This document shows, piece after piece, positions 23,337-35,300 of a stretch of 39,547 nucleotides of DNA. The position numbers and the translations under genes were made by a program. The notes beneath the pieces are model-generated. The model was not told where the DNA came from, ran no database searches, and saw only the letters and a program-made list of their open reading frames with translations. The DNA is taken from the NCBI GenBank assembly GCA_039024435.1, contig JBCCQH010000069.1, forward strand, positions 1 to 39,547, given 5' to 3'. How positions within the stretch are numbered: the first letter of the stretch is position 1; each line of letters begins with the position of its first letter. Origin of the DNA: JBCCQH01 sp039024435. GTDB lineage: Bacteria > Bacteroidota > Bacteroidia > J057 > JADKCL01.

Positions 23337-26300
23337 TCAAAGGGAATTTGCGGGCAGTTGAAGTTCAATGATTTCCCCCCAGTTGTCGGGCGGTTGGGGC
23401 AATGCGGCGCGTACCCAGCGGATCGCTTCCACTTGGCGGGCCATCTTCGCGACGGTGCGGATTTGGAAAACATCGCGGAAGGTCAGCGCCAATTGGAAGG
23501 ACTCGTTCAGGCGGGAAACCAGGCGCAGGGCCATCAAGCTGTGGCCACCCGCGGCAAAAAAGTCGGTTTCGACCCCGAGTTGTTCGTGGCCCAGTACTTT
23601 GCGGTAGCGCACCAGCAGTTCGGCTTCGAGTTCGGTGCGTGGGAGTAGCAGGGCGTCGGGAGCAAGGTCGTCCGGCGGGGGAACCAGTCGGGCCAGGGCC
23701 CGGCGATCCGCTTTTCCGCTGTAGTTGAAAGGAATCGTTTCGATCACTTCTAGGTGGGTCGGAATCATATAGGGGGGCAACGATGCTTCGAGATCGGTCA
23801 GCAGTTGTGCCTTTTCGATGGGGCGCCGCAAGCTGATGAAGGCAACCAACTCTTTGCCCCGCTGGCCCCGCTCTACCGCCAATACGCAAGCGCCCGAAAC
23901 TGCCTCGTGCAGACTCAGGCGCGCTTCGATTTCCCCCAGTTCGATGCGCTGACCCCGGATTTTGACCTGCTGATCGATACGCCCGTGGAAGACTAGCGCC
24001 CCCGAAGGCAAGCGGTGGACCAAGTCTCCGGTGAAGTAGCTCCGCCTGCCCGCCAGCTCCACAAACCGGGCGGCGTTCAGTTCCGGACGGTTGTGATAGC
24101 CCCGGCTCACCCCGGCTCCCCCCAGTACCAACTCCCCGATGAAGCCGACCGGCAAGGGTTGGCCCGCGCCGTCGAGCACCAGGGCGGTAGTATTGTAAAT
24201 CGGATAGCCAATCGGCGGATGGGTCGTGAGATTTCCGTTCAGTTCTGCGGTCACCGACATTACCGTAGTCTCCGTCGGTCCGTAGAGGTTCAGGATTCGC
24301 TCGATCCCGGGCAATTCCGCCAGGGTCCGCACGAGGCCCGGCGGCATCGGCTCACCTCCTAGCCCAATGGTGCGCAGCTTGTCCGGCAGTTGCCCCAACT
24401 GCACCAAGGGCAGGATCGCCGAAGGAACCGAGGCAATCGAGGTGATCTTGTCGCGGTGGACCGCCTCCCCGAGGTCGAGCAGGTTGTCCAGCACCACAAC
24501 TTGCCCGCCCGAGCACATCCAGGTAAAAAGCTCGTGCAGCGACAAGTCAAACCCGATGGAAGCCGCCAGCAACCCTACGTCCTGGCCTTCGGGATTGAAC
24601 GTATCCGTCGTCCAGGTGATGAAGTTGAGGAGATTGCGGTGGGTGACGAGCACGCCTTTGGGCTTGCCCGTCGAGCCGGAAGTATAAATTGTGTAGGCCA
24701 CGTCCTCTGGCTGGATGATCGGAGGCCGAAGCTTCCGGCGCCGCGTCTTGCGGTACCATTCGCCCGCCGTGACGAGCAGGCGGACGGGAAGATTCTCCCA
24801 TTTCGATTGCAGGTCTGGATCGCACAGGACGACGGCCAAACCGGCATCTTCCACGATGAGCCGCGTTCGCTCCGGTGGATTGGTGGGCGCGAGGGGCACG
24901 TAATTCAGGCCTGCTTTGAAGATTCCGAGGATCACCGCGGGGTAGCGCGCGGTCTTGTGCATCATCACCCCAATTGGCTGGCCGGGTTCCAGTTGTTGGC
25001 TTTGCAGGAAAATAGCGACCCGCTGCGAGATTGACTCTAGCTCGCCGTAAGTCATTGTTCCGGTATCGTCCAGAGCGTAGACTTGGTCCACGCGCTGGGC
25101 GACCTGTTCCGCAACCCGTTCCAAGACCGTTCCCGATGCATCCAGGGCGACTTCCCGACCGTATACGCCCTCAGCTTCCGCCAGGGCCGTGTCCCAAGTG
25201 GTCAAGGGGATGCGGTCAACCGGCTTGTTTGGGGCGGCCAGACAGCCGGCCAAAAACTGACTGAAGTGGGTGGCCCAGGATTCGATGCTTTCCGGCAAGA
25301 ACAGCGCTCCGTCGTATTCAAAAGTCGCCACGAGTTCCTCCCCGATCTGCGCAAAGGAAACCACCAGGTCAAATTTGATATCGGTGGGAAGGTGTTCGTG
25401 CAGAGTAACCGTTCCGGTGCTTTGATCATCGGCAAAAGCTGTATTGGCATTTTGCAGGACCATCATCACGTCGATCAGCACCGAGCGGGAAGGATTGCGT
25501 TCCGGATTGAGGTCGGCTACGATCTGTTCAAAAGGATAGGCACTGTGGCGTACGCCATCGAGGAAGTTTCCCCGGGCCATTTCCAGGAGCATTTCAAAGT
25601 TGGTCTCGGTTTCGGTTAGGAACCGCAACGGCAACGTTTTGACGAAAAACCCGATCAAAGGCTCGAACTCCGGTCGGTCCCGTCCGGCTTGGGGGATGCC
25701 GAGCAGGATTTCTTCCTGCCGGGAAAGCCGCTTGAGGAAAGCCACAACGCTGGCCAGCAAGCCCATGAACAAGGTTGCATCCCGATCCTGGGTGAACTGC
25801 GCGAGCTGGCGGGAGGGCTCCCCCCCGATGGGGAAGGAATAGGCGTAGCCCTGATTTTGGCGGGTAGCGGGACGGGGGCGATCCGTCGGCAATTCCAGTA
25901 CCGGAAGGGGACCGGCAAGGCACTCCCGCCAATATTCTTGGTGGCTGCGCATCGCTTCCGGAGTCTCCCGCTCGGTGAGCCACTGCGTGTAGTCGCGGTA
26001 CTGAAAGGCCAATGGTTCCGGCGGCGGCGCATCTGGATGCTGGGCGTGTTCCAGCAGCGCGCGGAAGTCGCGTTCCAGCACCCCGAGCGACCAGCCATCG
26101 GAAATGATGTGGTGCATGGTGATTTGCAGAACGCAGTGGTCGGCAAACTGGGCGCAGGCAGCGCGCAAGGGGCTTTCGTGTTCCAGGTCAAACGGCTCCG
26201 CTCGGCGGACCCCTCCGATTTCGGCCCAGGTCTTTGCCGGATCCGGCTGGGCGCGTAGATCGTAGAGTTGGATCAGCGGGATTTGCGCGTCTTCGGTGGG

Positions 26301-29300
26301 CTGAATCTTTTGGCTGAGTTCGCCGTGGACAATGACAAAACGGGTCCGTAGGGACTCGTGGCGCCGAATCAACGCGGTCCACGCCTCCACCAGTCGTTCC
26401 GGGGGCGTGGTCGGCGGCAGGGTGATTTCGTGTTGCATGTTGTAGGCGGTGGATTCCGCCTCCAATTGCTGCAACACCCACATGCGCTTCTGGGCGGAGC
26501 TGGCTGGGAATTCAGCTTGGAATGCACTGGAAGTCAATTGATCTCCGGCGAGATCGGGACTTTGCTGGGAAAGCAGTTTGGCCAGGGTGCGCAGCGTGTC
26601 ATATTGGAAAATATCCGCAATGTCGAGTGCAAGATTGAGCTGTTGCTGGATTCGGGCGATGACCCGCAGGGCTTTGATCGAGTTGCCCCCAATGGCAAAA
26701 AAGCGGTCGTCCAGCCCGATGTCGTCTGCCTCCAGGATGTCCACCCAGACCTCGCGGATCGCTTCCTCCAGCGGGGTCAGGTTCCGTTCCCAAAGTGCGG
26801 CCAAAGCGTTGGTATCCGGCACGCCCGCCGAATTGCGCGGAATCTCCGCCACGGCGTACACCGCCGGTTGGGGCAAGACGACCGGCAATTGGTACGCCAA
26901 TGCACGTTCGAGGTCGGTGCCGTCGCCTTCCGTTTCGACAAACACGATTGCCTCGCAGTTTCCGGAGCGCAGCACCACCGCTTCGTGTACCGACTCCTGG
27001 CGGCGGGCAAGGTTCACCAGAAAGCTCTCCCATTTCCCGTGCATCCACTCCGATGCGGTTTCCGTTTGGGTCAGGGCAAGGGTTCCCGCACCGGTCCAGC
27101 GCGCTCGCATCCCGGTATCCGCCATCTTGCCCTGGGAAGTCCGGTTGAGGGACGGCAGAACGTTCCGCCGCATCCCCTTCAAGACGTCCCCGCCGATGAA
27201 CAAACTACCGTCGATTCCAATGGGAAGCGGCCCGCCTTTTCCTCGGTCGGCGAGAAGGGCGACCTCAAGGCCGGGCAAGGTCTGAGTGAAATGAACCACG
27301 CCCTGGGCATCGGCTTTTCCGTATATGCCACCGTCCCCCAGGATGCCCGGTCCCTGGGCAAAAATGAGTTGCGTCTGGGGCAATTGCGCCACCAATTCGG
27401 CAATGATTTCCTCGGTGGGGGGGACGCCTTCAAACAGCACTGATTTCCAGTTCGGTGCCTCGCCCCCGCGCGCGAGTTCATCGGCAAGGAGGATGGCTTC
27501 CCCATTCGTCAGGCGCGCGGCGCTTGCCTCAGAATCCGTTCCGTTAAGTGATGCGGCCTCCGTGAGGCGCAGGCAAATGCCGCCGAAGGGAACCGGGACG
27601 TTGCGCCAAGTCGTCTGCAGGACTTCCGTGCCGCTGACCGCCCCGAGTTGTTGGTGGTCCTCCTGCATTTTTGCGGTGAGGAGCGCGGCGGGCACCGGTC
27701 CCCAGGTAAATTGGCCCTCATCGTCCCCTTGCAGGTGGTAAGTCGCCACGGGGGGCAAGGTTGTGGCGGGCAGATCGGTCCAGACGCCGACTTGTCCCGC
27801 GCGCCCTTGGGGGAGCGATTTGATTGCTGAGGCCGCATAGGAATGGCCGCCCAGCCGGAAGACTTGGGTAGAGAAATGGGGCAGATAGCGTTGCAGGTCG
27901 GCCTGCAGGTGTTCGGGCAATTGCAGCACCACCGCGCCGGCTTTCCAGGCACCGATTTGCGCCAGAACGGCTTCGGTGGGGTCCATTTCTGCCATTACGA
28001 CCAGGTTTCCGGACTGGCAACCGGCGGCTTGGAGTTGCTCAGTGTACCAAGCCGCCCCCGCCGCACAATCTTCGTAGGTGTAGGTGAATCGGTCGACCCG
28101 CAGGGCCGGATCGCACGGCTCCGCCTCCAATGCCGCGATAAATAGCTCCAAAGGATGGTCGACAGAGCTGTCCGTTGCAGCTTTGATTTGCCGGTGGAGG
28201 CCGTGCATTTCTTCCGGCGAATAGATCTCCAACTGCCCCAGGCGCGCCCGGGATTGCCGGAGCAAGGCCCCGCCCAAATTGTGGAAGTGCTGTATCATCT
28301 GCTCGATCCGCGCCTCCGTAAACAGGGGTGTATTCCATTCCACCGTCATGAGTAGGCCATCGGGTTTTTCTACCACGGAAAACAGCAGGTCAAACTTGCT
28401 TTCCAGGTACTTTGTGTCCAATTGCTGGGCCGATGTTTTCTCGCCGGCGTCCTCGGGCAGCAGCATTTCATTGAAGTTTTGCAGTACCACCATTACGTCA
28501 AACAGCAGCGAACGTGCCGGGTCCCGGTTGATGTTCAGTTCCTCAACCAGCAGGCTCATCGGGTATTGTTGGTGGGCGTACATGTCGAGGGTATTTTCCC
28601 GCACCCGCCCGAGTAGCTTTTCAAATGTATCCGCCGTCGAGAAGCGGTTTCGCAGCGGCAAGCTGCGCACAAAGAACCCGATTTTGTCGTCCAGCGAGGC
28701 CTCGTCCCGCCCCGCCAGTGGCGTCCCAAAAATCATGTCCGTCTCACCGGTATAGCGATAGAACAAGGTGTGGAACATCGCGATGAGCAGCATGTACAAT
28801 GAGGCATCCCGTTCGGTGGCGTAGGCTTTGAGCGGTTCCAACCACTCCGGCTCGAATTGGAAGACCCGCGCGGCGCCCTGCGGTTGCCGGACCTTGGGCC
28901 GGGGAAAATCGGTGGGCAGGTCGAGGACCGGGAGTGGTTCGCGCAATTGCCGGTGCCAATAGTCCCGGTGGTGGTCCCATTGGCCGGCTTGGAGTTTTTC
29001 CCGCTCCCAAGCGGCGTAGTCCTTGAATTGGATGCCGGCGGAAAAGGTCGTCGGCTGCTCACCTTTTACGACTTCATTGTAGTGGCGAAAAAGGTCCTGC
29101 AGCAATACCGACAGCGACCAACCGTCGGCGATGATGTGGTGGATGGAAAGCAACAACAACATGCTGCTGTCGGGCCGAACCGCCAGCGCACACCGGATGA
29201 GCGGCCCCCGCTGTAGGTCAAACGCCTGTAAACTGTCCTGCTTGCGCAAGAAATCGAGGGCCGTTTCCGGATCCGGGTGCTGGTGCAGTGGGTAAACCGG

Positions 29301-32300
29301 TACCGCGGTTGGAAAGCCGGCGAACGGCAGGATGCGCATGTGCGGGACGTCATCTTTTTCGACGAAGACCGTGCGGAGAATTTCGTGTTGTTCGACCAAG
29401 GCGGCAAAGGCCTGCCCCAAAAGTTCGGGCCGGAAGCCGGGTTGTAGGTCGAAGTGCATTGAGATGTTGTAGGCGACCGGATTTTCCTCTAAGTGGTGGA
29501 GGATCCACAACTGGCGCTGGGAATGGGAACAAGCGTAAAGTTCGCGCGGGGACAACTGCGGAATGGCTTCAAAGGGTTCCGCACCCGGGTCGTCCAGCAG
29601 GACCTCCAGTTCGGCGATGGTGGGGTGCTTGAAGACCTGGTCCACGCGCAGATTGGCGTTCAGTTGTTTGTTGAGCCGGGCGACTAGCCGGGCGGCTTTG
29701 AGGCTGTGGCCCCCGAGGTGGAAGAAATCCTGGTGGATTCCGAGGTCTTCCCGTTCGAGGACCTCCGCCCAGATGCGCGCGATGCGTCTTTGGATCTGGG
29801 TATGCGGTGCGACCCGCTCACCTTCGGTGGCACGGGCCGAAGTGGGGGGCGCGGGCAGGGCTTTGCGGTCGATCTTGCCGTTGGGGGTGCGGGGGAGTTG
29901 GGCCAGTTTCTGCCAGCGGCGCGGGACCATGTACTCCGGCAGGCGCTTTTCCAGCGCGGTTTCCAGTGCTTTTGGCGTTCCGGCATTTTGCCCGGTGTAG
30001 TACGCCACCAGTTCTACAGCGCGGCGGTCCTCTTTGCGCCCGACGACCACTGCCGCCTCGATGCCTTCTAATTCCAGCAAGCGGCTTTCGATTTCTCCCA
30101 ATTCGATCCGAAAGCCGCGCAGTTTGATCTGGTGATCGGCGCGGCCACTCAGTTGGATGCTGCCGTCGGCATTCCAGCGTCCCAGGTCACCGGTGCGGTA
30201 CATCATTTCGCCGTCTACCCAGGGATCGGCCCAGAAACGCTCATCGGTCAATGATGGCTGACCGTGATAACCGGCACTGACGCCGGCTCCCGCGATGAAA
30301 ATTTCTCCGTCCATACCGAGCGGTTGCCGCCGCCGCTGTTCATCCAGGATGTAGATCCGCGTATTCAGCAAGGGCTTCCCGATGCTTGGATTATTGGGTT
30401 GTCCGGGTTGGGTCAAGGTCCAGGTAGAATAGGTCGTCGTCTCAGAAGGGGCGTAAAGATTGAACACTTCGCGGACATTTTCGGCTTGGTAGAGGGCATC
30501 GACCAGGGAAGCCGGCAGGGGTTCCCCAGCCAGGTTGATCGTGCGGACCGTCGCCGGAATTGCTTCGAGGGCGACCAGTTCGGTTGCGGCGGACGGCACG
30601 GTATTGATCAGGGTTACGCCTTGGGGCGGCGTATCGCTGGCCAGGGCCAGCACGTTGGGTACCAAAATGACCGTGCCCCCTTGCATCAGAGGCAGGAACA
30701 ATTCGAAAATCGACAGGTCAAAACAGATGGAGGTTCCCGCGAGGGTGCCTTGCAGTTGGCTGCGCCCATAGTTGCGGCTGCCCCAGGCGAGGAAGTTGTG
30801 CAGATTGGCCCAGGTGATGCACACGCCCTTGGGTTTTCCGGTGGATCCAGAAGTGTAAATGAGGTAGGCGTGCGCTGCCGGCGGCGCGGCGATCAGGTTG
30901 CGTTTGGGCCGTACTTTCGGCGCGGTCCGGGGGGCGAGTACCAGGCGGGGCGTACCGGGGGCGGTCTCCCAATCGGCATTTCCGACGATCACCATGGAAG
31001 CTGCCGCATCGTCCTGGATGGCCTGGATCCGTTCCGCGGGATAGGCTGGATCGATGGGGACGTAGGTACAACCGGCGCCCCAGATGGCGAGGAGCACGGG
31101 CAACAAATCGGCATTGCGGTCCACCAGGACGGCAATTTTACTGCCGGGGCGATACGCGCTGTGTCGGGTGATGCGGGCGAGCATGCGGCGCGCTTCCCGG
31201 TCCAGTTCCGCATAGCTGAGGGTTTTGCCGTCCACACTGAGGGCGGGAGCTTCGGGTTGGTGGGACACCTGTTCGGCAAAGCGCACAAAGAATTCCGGCA
31301 TTTCCACAGGATTCCGAATCGGACCCCGTTCGAACGCGCGGAGTCGGGCTTGGTCGGATTCGGTCAGCAGGGAAATGTCCCCCAAGGCTGCCCCGGGATG
31401 TTCCCCGGCGTGCAACAGAAGTTGGCGGATCCGGTCTTGCAGCGTGGTGACGGTCTCGGGGAAAAAGCGGCTGCGGTTGTACTCAATGCTGACCGCGATC
31501 TGCTCCGGAAATTCGGTCACCGAAACCAATAGATCCGACTTCGCATCCCCACCCGGATGGGCATCCGGATCGGTGAGATCGGGCTCGGCCTCCGAGCGCA
31601 GCACCACCAGCATGACCCGAAACAGGTCGGCGGTAGCGCCGCCCAGTTCCTCCACCAGGAGGTCAAGCGGATAATCCTGATTGCGGAAATCTCCGATTAC
31701 GCCTTCCTGGACCTGTTTCATCAACTGGGCGAAGGACAAGTCGGCGGCAACCCGGGTTTTAATGAGCAAAGTGTTCAGCAAATAGCCCACTAACCCACTT
31801 AATTGGTGGTTTTCGCGGCCAGAGATCGGCGTGGCCAGATTGATTTCTTCCTGGCCCGAATACCGAAAAAAAGTCGCCGACAAAAGGCCCACCATCAGCA
31901 TAAAAGTCGTGTATTCGCCCTCGGGATTGAGCCGGTGAAGGGCTTCCATTTCGGGACCTCCCCAGATTTGGACCTCGCGGGCGACCGCTTGTCCAGTGTG
32001 TCCGGTCACTTCTACCGGCAAGGCCAATGGTTCGGGAGGCGAAGGGAATTTTCCCCGCCACCAGGACCGTTGTTGTTTCCAGGCTTCGAGGTGGGGAGCT
32101 TGTTCCTGCCAAACGGCGAGATCGGTCAGGGCGATCTCGGGGGTGGGAAGCTGCGGGCGTTGCCCCTCCCGCACAGCGTCGTAGAGCGTACGGAATTCCT
32201 GGCCGAGGAGGTCCAGTGACCAGAGGTCAGCTAGGAGGTGGTGCCCGACGATCAGCACGGTGTGTACATTCGCCCGAAGGCGCACGATGACCACTTGCCA

Positions 32301-35300
32301 GAGAGGGGCTTTTTCCAGGTCAAATTCGAATTGCTGCTGGGTCCGGTACAATTCGTCGACGAACCGGTCGGCCTGGGGATTGGACGACTGGTCGACCACT
32401 TGGAGGGGCAGGGCAAACTGCTCGGGGGGGAGTACGCGCTGGAGGGGCTCCCCGTCGTGGGCCGGAAACTCAGTCCGCAGAATCGGATGGCGTGCGACGA
32501 GGAGGCGCACCGTTTCCACGACGAGCGGATAAGCCATTGGCCCGGGAACATCGAAGCGGAAGGGCAGGTTGTAGGCGCGGCGGTTGGCTTCCGATTGGTG
32601 GAGCAACCAAAGCCGCTTTTGGGCGTGGGTGGCCGGATAGTAGGGCCGTGCTTCGACCTTTTGAATTGGGGGCAAGGCTTGCTCGCCTTCCCAGTTGATT
32701 TGGCGGGTGAAATCGCCCAGGCGCGGATGCTCAAAGATGCGCGTCAGGGGCAACTGAATGCCGGTGCGCGCATGGACCAGCGCCATCAGGCGGGTGGCCA
32801 GCAAACTGTGCCCGCCCAATTGGAAGAAGTGGGCGTTGCGACCAATCGGGGCAATGTCCAGCAATTCTTCCCACAAGGTAGCAATGGCGGTTTCCAAACC
32901 CTCGCTTGGGGGAACGAATTCGGCGGGGTCCGCGAGGGCATTTCGGTCGGGTGGGGGAAGGGCACGCTTGTCGACTTTGCCGTTGGGGGTTTGGGGAATG
33001 CGTTCGAGGGCGATCACAAACTCGGGCACCGCATGGGCGGGCAATTTTTCCGCCAAATGCTTCCGCAGCCGTTCGGGGTTCACCGGATCGCCTTGCGCTT
33101 GCACGTACAAGACCAGCATCGTAGACCCAAGCGAATCTTTGTGCCCGACAGCGACTGCCTCCCGAATGCCAGGATAAGTCCGGGCTTGCACTTCGACACT
33201 GCCCAGTTCCACCCGAAAGCCCCGAACTTTAACTTGGTTATCGGTTCGGCCCAGCACCTGGATTTGTCCATCGGCCTGCCAATGGCCGAGATCCCCGGTT
33301 TGGTACATGCGCTCGCCGGGGGCCGCGAAGGGGTCCGCGAGATAGCGTTCCTGGGTAAGTTCGGGCTGGTTGAAATAGCCCTGCGTGACGCCCCGCCCGG
33401 CAATGTAAATCTCACCGGGCAGGCCGACCGGGACCATCTGCCGGTGGGCATCGAGGAGGTAAATCCGCGTGTTGGTGATGGGCACGCCGACGGATGGGGG
33501 AGCGGTCGATTCCCGGGGCACCCGCCCGAAGGTCGAGTAGGTCGTCGTTTCGGAAGGGGCATACAGATTGTAAACGGCTTCGATGTGGGGCAGCGCGTAA
33601 AGAGCGTCGGCGAGGTCCCGGGGCAAGGGTTCTCCGGCCAGGGCCACAGTACGGACAGTCGGTGGAATTGCGTTTTGGTAGACGATTTCCCGGGCGGCGG
33701 AGGGCACCGTATTCAAGAAGGTGACCGGAAGCTCGGGCGATTCCAGCAATGCCAAAATATCCGGGACCAATTCCAGTGCCTGACCAGCGTACAGGGGCAG
33801 AAAAATCTCAAATATGGATAGGTCGAAGCAGATCGAGGTGGCGGCGAGCATCCTTGCGAGTACTTTGGCCGGAAATTCGGTGTGGGCCCAGAACAGCAGG
33901 TTGGCGAGATTGCCGTGGGCGATGCAGACCCCTTTGGGCTGACCGGTGGATCCCGAGGTGTAGATCAGGTAAGCGAGGTCATCCATTTGCGGGGCAAACC
34001 AGGCAAATTCGCGTACGGTGCGGGAAAAATCCACCTGATGGATGTCTACGGTATGCCCCCGGAATTCCAGTTCGGCGGTGTGCCGGGGGGCGCCGATGAG
34101 CAGTTCGGCCTGGGAATCAACCAGCATATATTGCTGGCGGCTCGGCGGATAGGCTGGATCGATGGGTACGTAGGCGGCCCCCAGGGCAAAGACGGCCAGC
34201 AAAGTTGGCACCAAGTGTGGGCCGCGGTCCAGCAGGACGGCGATGCGCGTTCCCGGAGCAACTTCGCCGTGGGTTTGCCGTACGTGATCGGCGATGCACT
34301 CCGCGTGGTGGCGCAGTTCGCGGTAAGTGATTGATTTGCCTTGCCACCAAAGGGCGCTGGCATCGGGATTTTGCTCGGTTTGGGCGAGAAATTGGGCGGG
34401 GAAATCACTTGCTTTCGGGAGTTCCACCGGCGGCGGATTGAAGGTCTGCCGCATCATTTTGGCCTGCGCCTCGCTCACGAGGGGCAGTGCGTACAGGGGG
34501 GTACCCGGATGATCGGTCGCGGCGGTCAGCCAGGTGTCCAGGTGGGTAAGCAATTGCCGGGCGGTGGCGGACGTATAGAGATCGGTTTTGTATTCTAGTG
34601 CGACCATTAGACCGCCGTCTTCCACCAAGCGGAAATCAAAGGTGAGGCTGAATTTGGCTTCATTGTCTTGCTCTTGACCGGCAAACTGCTGGGCGACTCC
34701 CTCCGGAATCGGAAACTCGGGATCCTGTAGGATGACCATGATGTCAAACAGCGGATTGTATCCCGGACGTACCGCAACATTGTGGTCGTCAACGATTTGC
34801 TCAAAGGGGTAAATGGCGTGGGCGTAAGCGCCCAGTACCGTCTGACGCACCGACTGAAGCAGTTGGTGGAAGTCATTTTCTTGATCGACGTAAGTTTTAA
34901 GCGGCAAGGTGCGGATGAAAAATCCGATCATCGCCTCTAATTCCGGCTGGCTGCGTCCGGATTCCGCGGTGCCCAGCACCGGGGCGTCTTCGCCGGTGTA
35001 GCGGGCGAGCAATCCTTTGATCGCAGCAGTGAGTCCCATAAAGAGGGTCGCGTTGTGGTGGCGCACGAGTTCGCGCAATCGATTGACCGTGGCGGCGGGG
35101 AGAATCCGGAAGATTGTTTTTCCTTGTTTGCGGGGCACGGCGGGATGGAAATCGTAGGGAAACACGGCATTTTCTGCCGGAGTGCCGGCAATTTGTTGCT
35201 GCCAGTAAGCGCAGTGAGATTCGGCCGCCGCCCCAGTCAACTGCTGTTGTTCCCAGGCGGCGTAGCTTTTGTATTGGATGGGCAGCGGAGCGGGTACATC

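Noticed and set aside
31030..34170. Near-identical DNA segments in the A1 and A2 regions as a separate repeat element
   Set aside because: They are conserved coding blocks of two duplicated adenylation domains and need no extra explanation.
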